Positions 54,395 to 62,529 of a DNA stretch of 64,000 nucleotides are shown piece after piece. Source of the stretch: Stutzerimonas stutzeri (GTDB lineage Bacteria; Pseudomonadota; Gammaproteobacteria; Pseudomonadales; Pseudomonadaceae); the NCBI RefSeq assembly GCF_024448895.1, contig NZ_JAMOIC010000002.1:310001-374000 (forward strand), written 5' to 3'. Each line of letters begins with the position of its first letter. Position 1 is the first letter of the stretch. Made by a program: the position numbers and the translations under genes. The notes beneath the pieces are model-generated. The model did no database searches and was not told the DNA's origin. It worked only from the letters and a program-made list of their open reading frames with translations.

Positions 54395-55303
54395 ATGTTC
54401 GTCCATAACAAACGACTTCAATATACCGTGCGTGTAGCAGCCCCCAACCCGGGACTGGCCAATCTGATGCTCGAGCAATTCGGCGGTCCGCAAGGCGAGC
54501 TTGCCGCAGCGATGCGCTACTTCGTCCAAGGCGTGTCCGAGGATGATCCAGGCCGCAAAGACTTGCTCATGGATATCGCTACCGAAGAACTCAGCCACCT
54601 TGAGGTTATCGGTTCCATCGTCGGCATGCTCAACAAGGGTGCCAAAGGCGATCTGGCCGAAGGCGTGGAAAAGGAAGCGGACCTGTATCGCTCGCTCACC
54701 GGCGGCGGCAACGATTCGCATATCACCTCGCTGCTTTACGGCGGCGGTCCTGCTCTGACCAACTCGGCAGGCGTACCCTGGACGGCGGCCTATGTCGACT
54801 CCATCGGCGAGCCTACTGCCGATCTGCGTTCGAACATCGCTGCCGAAGCGCGCGCCAAGATTGTTTACGAGCGCCTGATCAACGTCACTGATGACCCGGG
54901 TATAAAGGACGCGCTGAAATTCCTGATGACCCGTGAAATCGCTCACCAGAAGTCGTTCGAGAAGGCGTTGCATGCCATCCAGCCGAATTTCCCGCAGGGC
55001 AAGCTGCCGGGCGATCCGCAGTTCGCCAACGTCTACTACAACCTGTCTCAGGGCGAAGGCGACCTGCGCGGCCCGTGGAACCAGGGTCCCGAGTGGGAGT
55101 TCGTCGAAGTCCCGCAACCGGCCGTGGACGGTGGCGACGGTATGGCGTCCGTCGATCTGAGCAAGGACCAGAAGAAGGTCGTGCAACAGATGGCGGTGCG
55201 AACCCAATCCGATGTGTCCGTTGATCCCATGACTGGCGCAGACCTCGGGTCGGGAGCTGCCGTGTCGGGCTCCGCTGCCAGCGGAAAGAAAGGCAAAGCC
55301 TGA
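54395..55303 (+). CDS. Manganese catalase family protein
   Basis: A 302-residue ferritin-like dimanganese catalase. Metal-binding Glu/His residues occur in GGPQGELAAAMRYFVQG (near 35), ATEELSHLEVIG (near 67-75), EARAKIVYERLI and REIAHQKSFEKAL (near 185), giving the four-helix bundle pattern. The C-terminal tail after about 235 is Gly/Ser/Lys-rich. It breaks down peroxide. GAGAGGTG lies just before the ATG. The 177-base upstream gap holds no recognised promoter. Confidence 0.93.
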   Translation: MFVHNKRLQYTVRVAAPNPGLANLMLEQFGGPQGELAAAMRYFVQGVSEDDPGRKDLLMDIATEELSHLEVIGSIVGMLNKGAKGDLAEGVEKEADLYRSLTGGGNDSHITSLLYGGGPALTNSAGVPWTAAYVDSIGEPTADLRSNIAAEARAKIVYERLINVTDDPGIKDALKFLMTREIAHQKSFEKALHAIQPNFPQGKLPGDPQFANVYYNLSQGEGDLRGPWNQGPEWEFVEVPQPAVDGGDGMASVDLSKDQKKVVQQMAVRTQSDVSVDPMTGADLGSGAAVSGSAASGKKGKA

Positions 55304-55674
55304 CGGCGTAGCCAGCCGGTGCGTCTGATGTCAGCCGCACCGGCTGCTTTATTCAGTTACAGCTCGACTCCCGCCTATCCCCCGCAGAGATGCTTGGCTC
55401 CCCGCCAATAGCTGTGCATGTCTGACCTATCTCTTTGCTTAACCACGCTTGCTGGATTGCTGCAATGCCGGTGTAAGCGCACTTAGTCTGCGTAACTGGT
55501 TGTCTATCTGGCACCTGGCTGCGCGATGTTCAAAGGCTGAACCCGAAGCGCTTCGCTCTGGTCTTGTCTACTTACGCCGATTAGCCTTACGCGCTGACGA
55601 CCGTAACGTCCCTCAGATTTCGCCTCTGCCGTTAGCGCTCATGGCGTGATTTCGCCTATCAAAAGGACCTGCCC
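55304..55674. other. Gap after Mn catalase, terminator and receptor promoter region
   Basis: The first part holds the Mn catalase terminator. Beyond it, to 55674, I see no gene; a 66-codon frame (55449-55649) has no ribosome site or similarity. This stretch must contain the receptor promoter. AAAAGGAC lies about nine bases before the receptor ATG. Confidence 0.55.
55314..55352 (+). terminator. Intrinsic terminator of the Mn catalase gene
   Basis: AGCCGGTGCG (55314-55323) pairs exactly with CGCACCGGCT (55336-55345), followed by GCTTTATT. It lies 11 bases after the catalase stop. Confidence 0.82.
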
Positions 55675-57675
55675 ATGTTCAAGAGGCTATTCGTTGGCGC
55701 GATGGTTGCCAGTTCTGGCCCCCTCGCAGCTCAAACCCCTGACGCTGTTACTCTTGATCCGCTACTGGTCACCTCGCCTCGCAGTGAGAGCGACTGGTTG
55801 ACTCTGCCCATGGCTGTGAGTGCGCGCTCCGTACTGGATCAGCCTGGCGAGCAATTGCTTACGCTCGATAGCCTGCTCGCACCTGTCCCCGGCGCAGTGT
55901 CGCAAAGCCGATACAACCTGGCCCAAGGGATGCGCTTGTCGATTCGTGGCTTCGGTGCCCGCTCCAGCTTCGGCGTGCGGGGCGTTCGCGTGCTGGTCGA
56001 TGGCGTGCCGCTTACCATGCCCGACGGCCAGACCGAGATGGACGGACTGGACGCTTCGCTTGTGGAGCGCATCGAAGTGATCCGCGGGCCATCCTCGGCG
56101 ATCCACGGCAACGCGGCGGGCGGCGTCTTGTCGATCGAGACCCGTCAACCGAGCGAAACGCCGCGCACGCAGCTTGAAATTACGGGTGGGGAATTGGGCT
56201 ACCGCCGAGCGCGGGCGGAAACCAGTGGCACTGCCGGATCGCTCGGCGGCTTGCTGGCGGTGAGCTCGACGCACCTGGACGGCTATCGACCGCAAGGCGC
56301 CGCCGAGACCAACAATCTGACCGGCAAGCTACGGTGGCAAGGGCAGGGCGGCGTTCTCTCAGCCACGCTTCATGCTATCGACAACCGCGCCGAGGACTCC
56401 GGCGCGCTCACGCTGGCGCAGGTCCGTGAACGGCGCTCGCAGGCGAGGCCGCAGAGCCTGCAGTTCGACTCCGATGAATGGATTCGGCAACAGCGACTTT
56501 CGCTCGTCTGGGATGGCCAGGCGGCGGCGGATGACACCTATCAGATCCGAAGCTATTACGGTCGCCGCGAGTTTGGCAACCGCCTGCCTCTGGCTGCCAA
56601 CGGCCAGACGAGCTACGACCGCTGGTTTGCTGGTGTGGGTGCCCAGCGGACGTTCCGCCGTGAATGGTTGGGCTTGCCCAATCAGCTGACGGTTGGGGTG
56701 GATCTGGAAAGCCAGCGCGATGAGCGCAGCCGCAATAACAACCTGGTCGGTGGGGCTACCGGCTCGCTGACTCAGCGCCAGCGCGAGTCGGCAGACAGCC
56801 GCGGGGTGTTTCTGGAAAACCAGCTGAGTCTCACTGACGCCTGGTTGCTAACTACTGGCGTGCGCTACGACAGCGTGCGCTTAAGGGCCAAGGACCGTTA
56901 TCTCAGCGACGGTAACGCATCGGGCGGCCAGACCCTGGACGACTGGAACTACAGCCTCGGCCTGAGTCGTCAGCTGGGCGCACACCATGTCCTCTATGCG
57001 CGTTACGCCACATCCTTCGAGACCCCGACGATCAATGAACTGGCAAATCCGGAGGGCGGCGGCTTCAACCCCTCGCTTGGCCCTGCGCAGGCCACCAATC
57101 GCGAGATAGGTTTCAAGGGCGAGCACCCCGGGCTGCGCTACGAGGCGGTGGTCTACAGCATGCGCATCGAAGACGAACTGGTGCCTGTCGTCGACGGGCG
57201 TACCTTCTACACCAACGCTGGTCGTTCAAGTCGCGACGGCGTCGAGCTAAGCGCGCAGTGGCTGGCTGGCCAGTACTGGCGCCTCACCGGTGCCTGGAGC
57301 TACAACGACTATCGTTTCGATCGCTTTGAAAACAATGACGGCAACCGCATAGCCGGCATCCCGCGCCAGAGCCTCTTCGCCGAACTGGGATATGACCGTG
57401 AGGACTGGTATGCACGGATCAACCTGACGGCCAACGGAGCTCAGTACGCCGACAACGCCAATGACAGCCGCGTCTCCGGTTACGCCGTGACCAACGCGCG
57501 TATTGGCTGGCGGTTGGTGGATGGCGATCAGCGATGGGAGCCGTATCTGGGTATCGACAACCTCTTCGGTCGCGATTACTACGACAACCTGCGAATCAAC
57601 GACAACTTCGGTCGCTACTACGAGCCCGCGCCGGGGCGGACCCTGTATGCGGGCGTCAAATTGACGTTCGACTGA
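55675..57675 (+). CDS. TonB-dependent receptor, PqqU/YncD-like
   Basis: A 666-residue outer-membrane receptor. Signal peptide to about residue 20; plug motif LSIRGFGARSSFGVRGVRVLVDGVPLTMPDGQ near residues 85-120, and IEVIRGPSSAIHGNAAGG; a 22-strand barrel ends in AGVKLTFD with a terminal aromatic. The RGFGARSSFGVRGVR/LTMPDGQ stretch is close to E. coli YncD, now known as the PQQ receptor PqqU, so PQQ is the best guess for the ligand. No regulator or transporter gene is adjacent. Confidence 0.84.
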   Translation: MFKRLFVGAMVASSGPLAAQTPDAVTLDPLLVTSPRSESDWLTLPMAVSARSVLDQPGEQLLTLDSLLAPVPGAVSQSRYNLAQGMRLSIRGFGARSSFGVRGVRVLVDGVPLTMPDGQTEMDGLDASLVERIEVIRGPSSAIHGNAAGGVLSIETRQPSETPRTQLEITGGELGYRRARAETSGTAGSLGGLLAVSSTHLDGYRPQGAAETNNLTGKLRWQGQGGVLSATLHAIDNRAEDSGALTLAQVRERRSQARPQSLQFDSDEWIRQQRLSLVWDGQAAADDTYQIRSYYGRREFGNRLPLAANGQTSYDRWFAGVGAQRTFRREWLGLPNQLTVGVDLESQRDERSRNNNLVGGATGSLTQRQRESADSRGVFLENQLSLTDAWLLTTGVRYDSVRLRAKDRYLSDGNASGGQTLDDWNYSLGLSRQLGAHHVLYARYATSFETPTINELANPEGGGFNPSLGPAQATNREIGFKGEHPGLRYEAVVYSMRIEDELVPVVDGRTFYTNAGRSSRDGVELSAQWLAGQYWRLTGAWSYNDYRFDRFENNDGNRIAGIPRQSLFAELGYDREDWYARINLTANGAQYADNANDSRVSGYAVTNARIGWRLVDGDQRWEPYLGIDNLFGRDYYDNLRINDNFGRYYEPAPGRTLYAGVKLTFD

Positions 57676-58148
57676 CCGGCCGAGCCCACCGATGAGCCTG
57701 GCAGTCTGGGCTGCCTGTTAGCCGGACTAACCAAGGCGTCAGGCCTGTTCGACGCCATGCCTATCGGGCGGCACAACGCGGCCGCCAGGCGGAGCATTCA
57801 TGAGGTCCTCTTGATCACAAGACGGCCATGCACCCCATGGTTTGTTGCCGACCACCTCATATGAGCGCTGCGCTTGTCGGTCAGGCCGTCGCACCGTGTT
57901 CATTTAGCTTTCAGATCTGCCCTGCGCGCGCGGCGGAGTGGCACCGTCGCGTCACGACGTGTCGTTCTGCGAACCCTGATGGTCGCGTTTCGGGCGGTCA
58001 GCGATGTGGTCTAGGTCTAATTTGGCCATAGCTGCTTCGGGCGGTCTGACGTATCAGCTCAACGATAAGAATACCGATCTCTGTTCTTGCCTAAGTTGCG
58101 CCTTTTACTGCCCTGCACGCCCATCAGCCAATTGAGCAGAGCCCGCTT
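57676..58148. other. Non-coding gap between receptor and MHS transporter
   Basis: A 473-base stretch with no supportable gene. A GGCAG...CTGCC stem near 57702-57718 could be a weak terminator for the receptor. The rest must carry the transporter promoter, but no clear element was found. Confidence 0.5.
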
Positions 58149-59501
58149 ATGACCGATTTCACCTCACAGACTCATGTAGCACCGCGAACCCTGCGTCGCG
58201 TTATCGTCGCTGCGTCCGTTGGCAACTTTGTCGAATGGTTCGACTTCGCCCTTTACGGCTTTTTCGCCACCTTGATTGCCGAGCTGTTCTTTCCCAGCGA
58301 GAGTGCAGGCACGGCGTTGCTTAAAACCTTTGCAGTATTTGCGGTCGCGTTTGCCTTTCGCCCGTTGGGAGGTGTGTTCTTTGGCCAACTGGGCGACCGG
58401 ATCGGCCGTAAGCGCACGCTGGCGCTGACAATCTTCATCATGGCCGGCGCGACGACTCTGATCGGTTTGCTGCCTACCTATGCCACTGCCGGGATCTGGG
58501 CACCGTTGATGCTAACTGTCATCCGCTGCGCTCAAGGATTTTCGGCCGGTGGGGAATACGCCGGCGCCTGCGCCTACGTCATGGAGCATTGCCCCGACGA
58601 CAAGCGCGGGCGCCTGGGCAGCTACGTTCCGGTATCGACCTTCCTGGCGTTCGCCAGCGCAGCGATGATTGCCTATCTGTTCAACGCCGCGTTGTCAGAG
58701 GAAGCAATGGCAGCCTGGGGCTGGCGAGTGCCATTCATCATGGCCGCACCTCTGGGCTTGATTGGCTTGTACTTGCGTCTGCGTCTGGACGAAACCCCCG
58801 CGTTTCAGGCGCTGGAAGAGAACCATCAGGTACCACATTCGCCCTTGCGGGAAACGCTGCGCCTGCAGGGGCGCTCGATGTGCAAGCTCGGTGCGTTCAT
58901 TTCCCTGACCGCGCTGGCCTTCTATACCTTCACCACGTATTTCTCGACGTATCTGCAACAAGCCGGAGGCTTCAGTCGCGCTGCTGCGCTGTTGATCAGC
59001 CTTATTACCCTGTTTGCGACCGCCGCTGCCTGTCCGTTGATTGGCATAGTCACCGACCGCATCGGCCGGCGAGCCACCATGTGCCTCGCGGCGGGCGTAT
59101 TGGCTGTCGGGATCTATCCTGCTCTGATGATGGCGGGGTCCGGGCTGTTCGCAATGGCGCTGGCCGGCAGTCTGCTGCTGGGGCTTGGGGCCGTCATTTG
59201 CAACGTCGTCACGGCACCATTGCTGAGTGAAATTTTTCCAACCCGCACTCGCTATACCGCATCGGCCATCACCTACAACATGGCCTATACAATTTTTGGC
59301 GGGACAGCGCCTTTCATCGCCACCTGGCTGATCACCGCTACAGGTAACAACATGGCACCGGCTGTCTACCTGATAGCGGTAGCGATTTTGGCGTTGCTGG
59401 GAGGGCTGTCACTTCCAGAAACCTCGAAAATCGCATTGGGCAAAGCGGGAATCTCACCGACGCCTGAGCCAATGGCAGTGCCGGCCACCAACCTGCGGTA
59501 A
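58149..59501 (+). CDS. MHS-family MFS transporter
   Basis: A 450-residue 12-helix symporter of the metabolite:H+ type. SVGNFVEWFDFALYGFFATLI at the first helix is the MHS hallmark, with GQLGDRIGRKRTLAL between helices 2 and 3 and GRRATM in the second half. The substrates of such proteins include citrate, alpha-ketoglutarate, shikimate or proline/betaine; none can be chosen. It is the last gene before the island edge. Confidence 0.88.
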   Translation: MTDFTSQTHVAPRTLRRVIVAASVGNFVEWFDFALYGFFATLIAELFFPSESAGTALLKTFAVFAVAFAFRPLGGVFFGQLGDRIGRKRTLALTIFIMAGATTLIGLLPTYATAGIWAPLMLTVIRCAQGFSAGGEYAGACAYVMEHCPDDKRGRLGSYVPVSTFLAFASAAMIAYLFNAALSEEAMAAWGWRVPFIMAAPLGLIGLYLRLRLDETPAFQALEENHQVPHSPLRETLRLQGRSMCKLGAFISLTALAFYTFTTYFSTYLQQAGGFSRAAALLISLITLFATAAACPLIGIVTDRIGRRATMCLAAGVLAVGIYPALMMAGSGLFAMALAGSLLLGLGAVICNVVTAPLLSEIFPTRTRYTASAITYNMAYTIFGGTAPFIATWLITATGNNMAPAVYLIAVAILALLGGLSLPETSKIALGKAGISPTPEPMAVPATNLR

Positions 59502-59585
59502 GCCAAGGTCGGCAAGGGATGTAGCCTTTTGGCTCCTGCCGCAATGCCCTTATGCGAGTGAGGATTTGGTCATTGCAGCAGGCAT

Positions 59586-59617
59586 AAAAAAGCCGGCTTG
59601 TGGCCGGTTTTCTTTTT
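59586..59617. terminator. Intrinsic terminator after the MHS transporter
   Basis: AAAA...CCGGC-TTGTG-GCCGG-TTTT with a T-rich tail (TTTTCTTTTT) on the plus strand and the complementary A-run before it, so it may work in both directions. It marks the end of the core chromosome segment before the AT-rich island. Confidence 0.82.
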
Positions 59618-59663
59618 GAATATGTTATTGATTTTAAAGTGATTTAATTTTGTGTGTCGTCCA

Positions 59664-59684
59664 GACCCACACTTTGACCCACAC
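59664..59684. repeat. Direct repeat of GACCCACAC at the island edge
   Basis: GACCCACAC occurs at 59664-59672 and again at 59676-59684, 12 bases apart. Paired short direct repeats such as these often occur at integrase arm sites near island ends. No integrase is in the window, so attachment-site status is unproved. Confidence 0.4.
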
Positions 59685-59715
59685 TGAGGCGGGTCGCTGC
59701 CCTGGGGTGATGATT

Positions 59716-60390
59716 TCAGATGTTCCTTGGGCTCATCATTTCATACTTCGCTACGACGGCCCTGATTGCTTCCTGGATCTCGCGCATTTGCTTCTCGGCA
59801 ATCCTGTTAGCTTCGGACTCCTGCTCAGCCGAAAGCTCGGGGGCCTGCTCGTTGAGGTATACCTGCCAGCCAGCCAGTCGTCTCAGGCTGGCGTCCAGGT
59901 GCTTGGTAGTCACTTCGAGCCTGATCTTGTTCAGCTCCTGCGCAAGCTTGCTTGAGTTGCGGGTGATTGTTTTCTCCAGGGCCTCGCGTCGCTTTCCCTC
60001 TTTCTGCTCTTGGCTCGACTGCAGGGCGCCTGCGATCAGGCTTTCTATGATCGCTGTTTCGGTGGTGTCAGCTTTTTTTGCAAGGATTTTTAGCTTGTCC
60101 TTGGTGTTGAGAGGCAGGGTGAACGAGCACGTCTTTCGACCGCCTTCGGCTTGCCGATAGCGCCGCTGTCTGATGGCGTTTCTCAGTCGCTCAATGAGCT
60201 TCACGCCTGCGACATCTGACTCCAGGGTGCGGATCGAGTCACCAAAGGTGATGAAAACCATGGCGGGCGACGGGTCGGGCTTAGGCTCAAGTTCATCAGG
60301 CCATCGATTCAGCAGGTAGTTTGCGGCCCACACTGTCTCCTCACGATCGAGCTTCTTTAGCCAGCCCGGCTTATTCCCGGTCGTCTCCAT
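59716..60390 (-). CDS. MatP-like ribbon-helix-helix protein with coiled-coil tail
   Basis: A 224-residue protein. Residues about 65-120 resemble E. coli MatP: LIERLRNAIRQRRYR, then RKTCSFTLPLNTKDKLKILAKK and TTETAIIESLI, which align by eye with MatP's IRARRKRHF, RKKSIDLEF and TLSETIVQLI. That gives a basic helix, a beta strand and two helices, the RHH fold. Residues about 125-215 are charged and heptad-like, probably a coiled coil. AGGAG lies eight bases before ATG 60390. It diverges from a double winged-helix gene across a GTTAA motif array. I do not recognise a named family member; DNA organisation or autoregulation is inferred. Confidence 0.68.
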   Translation of the reverse strand: METTGNKPGWLKKLDREETVWAANYLLNRWPDELEPKPDPSPAMVFITFGDSIRTLESDVAGVKLIERLRNAIRQRRYRQAEGGRKTCSFTLPLNTKDKLKILAKKADTTETAIIESLIAGALQSSQEQKEGKRREALEKTITRNSSKLAQELNKIRLEVTTKHLDASLRRLAGWQVYLNEQAPELSAEQESEANRIAEKQMREIQEAIRAVVAKYEMMSPRNI

Positions 60391-60452
60391 CCAATTTTCT
60401 CCTGTTGCTGAGCGGTGCCGCTGCGCGGTGGATGCTCAGCTAATTGCATCTT

Positions 60453-60541
60453 GTTAACGGCAATGTTAACTGCCTCGTTAGAGGATGTTAATAGTGAACT
60501 GTTAATGGATGTGTTAAATGGATTGTTAACGTATTCGTTAC
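60453..60541. repeat. Array of eight GTTA(A/C/G) motifs at about 12-bp spacing
   Basis: GTTAA or close variants start at 60453, 60465, 60477, 60487, 60501, 60513, 60525 and 60537. Spacings are 12, 12, 10, 14, 12, 12 and 12, so six of eight fit a 12-base register and the other two sum to 24. Three copies are the palindrome GTTAAC. All are on the plus strand with variable bases between. The array fills most of the gap between the two divergent genes and so is a likely protein-binding array, as operator or replication/partition iterons. Confidence 0.85.
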
Positions 60542-60546
60542 ATGAA

Positions 60547-60574
60547 TTGTAGATACTGATTTTATAGGTATAAA
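60547..60574 (+). promoter_or_regulatory. Putative sigma70 promoter of the double winged-helix gene
   Basis: TTGTAG (60547-60552) and TATAAA (60569-60574) with a 16-base spacer lie directly downstream of the last GTTAC motif and 39 bases before ATG 60613. A protein bound to the array would sit against this promoter. Confidence 0.6.
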
Positions 60575-60612
60575 ATCACTTCAAATCTGTGTTTACCCGG
60601 GCCTATTTGCGC

Positions 60613-61914
60613 ATGATAGCTCTGTCGTCACTAATAGATGTCAATGCTGAATCAAGATTTTTTCTTCAGGCTTTGATGCTCAGAAAGCCTGACTGGCTGG
60701 GTGCGCCTTATGAGATCAAGTCGGTAGCGAAGGAGCTCTGCTTGACGGAGAGGTTCGCTAGAGATGCGTCGAGGGAGCTGATCAGGGCTGGGCTTCTGAT
60801 AGAAAATAAGCAGCACGGTGGTCTTGGGCGCCCAGGTGTCGGTTACGTAGCCTCGGAGTACGTGCGCCGAGTGCTTTGCGAAGTGGACAGGGATCTTGCC
60901 CACCACGAGCTCATCGTTCGCCTTTTTCTTGAGCCGAATATCTATGCGACTGGGCTGGGGGCTACGTCGACATCGATAGCTCAGAAGGAAAAATCATCCC
61001 GTCCAGCTATCCGCAAAGATGGTCGGCCTGCTGCCCCGGGGGCTAAGGGACGGCTGGGCGCTGCAACCCGAATTTTATTGGCGGCTCTTATCAGTGAGGC
61101 CGATCAGTGCGGTGTGGTGGCGGAGCTTAGCGGGCGTAAGCTGAGAGAAATGACGGGGCTCGACTCCTCGTCGATCAAGCACCAATTGATTCGTCTATTG
61201 AGCTTGGGCTTTCTTCGAAGCTATGTGCCGGGGGTGTCGAATGGGGTCTTGGTTGGCTCGAAGACTATGAGCATCTACTACCTGAACCTCGACCACCCCC
61301 AGCTTCCAGTGAGGCAGGGGAAGCAGGATCGGGGCTTGGTGGTGTATGCATTTAAAGGGCCGCAAAAGTACAGCCTGGTCGAAGCTGCGCTGCCTTCGAC
61401 GGTGCAGTTAGCAGGGGTGGATAATCAGGTTAAAGAGATGCTTTATCACAGGCTGGCAAGTCATGCGTCACAGCTGCTGACGGCTCTCTGGTCTGATCCT
61501 AAGTGCGATATTGCCGATCTGAAGGCTGCAGGCTTCGAAAGCGTTGGCGGTAAGTCAGTCGAGCCACTGACGGTTAGCCCTAGATCGAGCGAGCCTGACC
61601 GATGGAGTGACTTTAAGGAAAGCTTGCATGCTGAGGCGTGTCGATGGGCCGAAAGCATCTACAAAGGGCTGCGCCGTATGAGCGTATGGCCAGAATACAG
61701 GCCACAGCTGGTGAGGCTCATACCTGCACCTGATGCAGGGGATAGCTGGAGCGTCGTGTCGCTGATTGTCTATCCAGCGCCCAAAGCCAGTAATACATGC
61801 CTTTGGGTATGGGACGTGCGCGGAGGGAGGTCTGACCCGTATGTGGGAGAGGAGGCGTTGGGTTTGGAGCTGCGCTATAGGCTGGCGCTCTTGACCAAGA
61901 CCAAGGTGCCCTAG
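60613..61914 (+). CDS. Island protein with two winged-helix domains, Rep-like
   Basis: A 433-residue protein with no family I can name. Two predicted winged-helix domains are seen: residues about 10-85 (SRFFLQALMLRK ... IKSVAKELCLTERFARDASRELIRAGLL) and about 140-220 (TRILLAALISEA ... LSGRKLREMTGLDSSSIKHQLIRLLSLGFL). The C-terminal third is mixed alpha/beta. Tandem winged helices beside an iteron-like array recall plasmid Rep initiators, but a transcription factor is equally possible. ATG 60613 is used; GTG 60589 in frame would begin only about eight bases after the predicted transcription start. Confidence 0.6.
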   Translation: MIALSSLIDVNAESRFFLQALMLRKPDWLGAPYEIKSVAKELCLTERFARDASRELIRAGLLIENKQHGGLGRPGVGYVASEYVRRVLCEVDRDLAHHELIVRLFLEPNIYATGLGATSTSIAQKEKSSRPAIRKDGRPAAPGAKGRLGAATRILLAALISEADQCGVVAELSGRKLREMTGLDSSSIKHQLIRLLSLGFLRSYVPGVSNGVLVGSKTMSIYYLNLDHPQLPVRQGKQDRGLVVYAFKGPQKYSLVEAALPSTVQLAGVDNQVKEMLYHRLASHASQLLTALWSDPKCDIADLKAAGFESVGGKSVEPLTVSPRSSEPDRWSDFKESLHAEACRWAESIYKGLRRMSVWPEYRPQLVRLIPAPDAGDSWSVVSLIVYPAPKASNTCLWVWDVRGGRSDPYVGEEALGLELRYRLALLTKTKVP

Positions 61915-61980
61915 GCCAAGCTAGGGCAGGTGATTTTTTACTGCCCCTGCAGATCCTCTGAGCCACAGAGGAGCCTGCTC

Positions 61981-62211
61981 ATGCGAATCATCCGTCTGAA
62001 AGAAGTCATCGACTCGACCGGCCTGTCTCGGTCGACCCTGTACAAGTACATCGGCGAAGGCACCTTCCCGAAGCCTGTATCGTTGGGCGACCGCTGCGTC
62101 GGCTGGGTCGATAGCGAGGTGCACGACTGGATCCTGGCCAAGATCGAGGAGCGCGATCTGGCTGAGGGAGCCTCCGCACGCCCCATCGGCCATCTGAGCA
62201 TGGCCAGCTAG
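61981..62211 (+). CDS. AlpA-family phage/island regulator
   Basis: A 76-residue MerR-like winged-helix protein. IIRLKEVIDSTGLSRSTLYKYIGEGTFPKPVSLG and WVDSEVHDWILAKIEER are the classic AlpA pattern. AlpA proteins switch on excision or other island genes. GAGGAG lies eight bases before ATG 61981. It follows the double winged-helix gene by 66 bases on the same strand. Confidence 0.9.
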   Translation: MRIIRLKEVIDSTGLSRSTLYKYIGEGTFPKPVSLGDRCVGWVDSEVHDWILAKIEERDLAEGASARPIGHLSMAS

Positions 62212-62529
62212 CGCCAGCAGCGCCATGATCGGCTTCGGCTGGTCATGGCGCTTATGCCGACTCGAACAGCTTTGGGCTCTCAGCTAACTCTCCCAAAGCT
62301 CAATGCGGCAAATCTCTCGACAGGCTCGGCAATGTTGCTCCCCATTGCCCGGCCTGGTCGGGACGGTCGGTTATGGGCAGGGCTGCATCTATTGATATAG
62401 CTATTAACTACCAACTCTTACTATCCATCACTACCCATCATCACTGACTACACCAGAGGGAAAGAAGACCAGTAAAAAGAAACAGACCACGTACCTGGTA
62501 TGCACCAACAACCAATCAGGTACTCAGCC
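62212..62529. other. Gap between AlpA gene and HUH endonuclease
   Basis: It begins with a perfect ten-base inverted repeat, AGCGCCATGA (62219-62228) and TCATGGCGCT (62243-62252), a probable terminator-like hairpin without a long T-run. Further right (62420-62451), TACTATCCATCACTACCCAT and CATCATCACTGACTAC repeat CATCA-type words directly upstream of the HUH gene. These could be an origin or nick region for that enzyme, but no nick site can be assigned. Confidence 0.45.
62219..62252. terminator. Inverted-repeat hairpin downstream of the AlpA gene
   Basis: The perfect stem AGCGCCATGA/TCATGGCGCT encloses TCGGCTTCGGCTGG and starts eight bases after the AlpA stop. It lacks a clear U-tail. Confidence 0.6.

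Noticed and set aside
55449-55649. A 66-codon frame before the TonB receptor
   Set aside because: No ribosome site, no similarity, and atypical composition for a gene here.
59502-59600. A tRNA gene as the island target
   Set aside because: No cloverleaf or CCA end could be folded in this stretch.
60451-60542. MatP-type matS sites in the GTTAA array
   Set aside because: No segment fits GTGACRNYGTCAC; the motif is GTTAA(C/T), so any MatP-like binding here would be to a different site.
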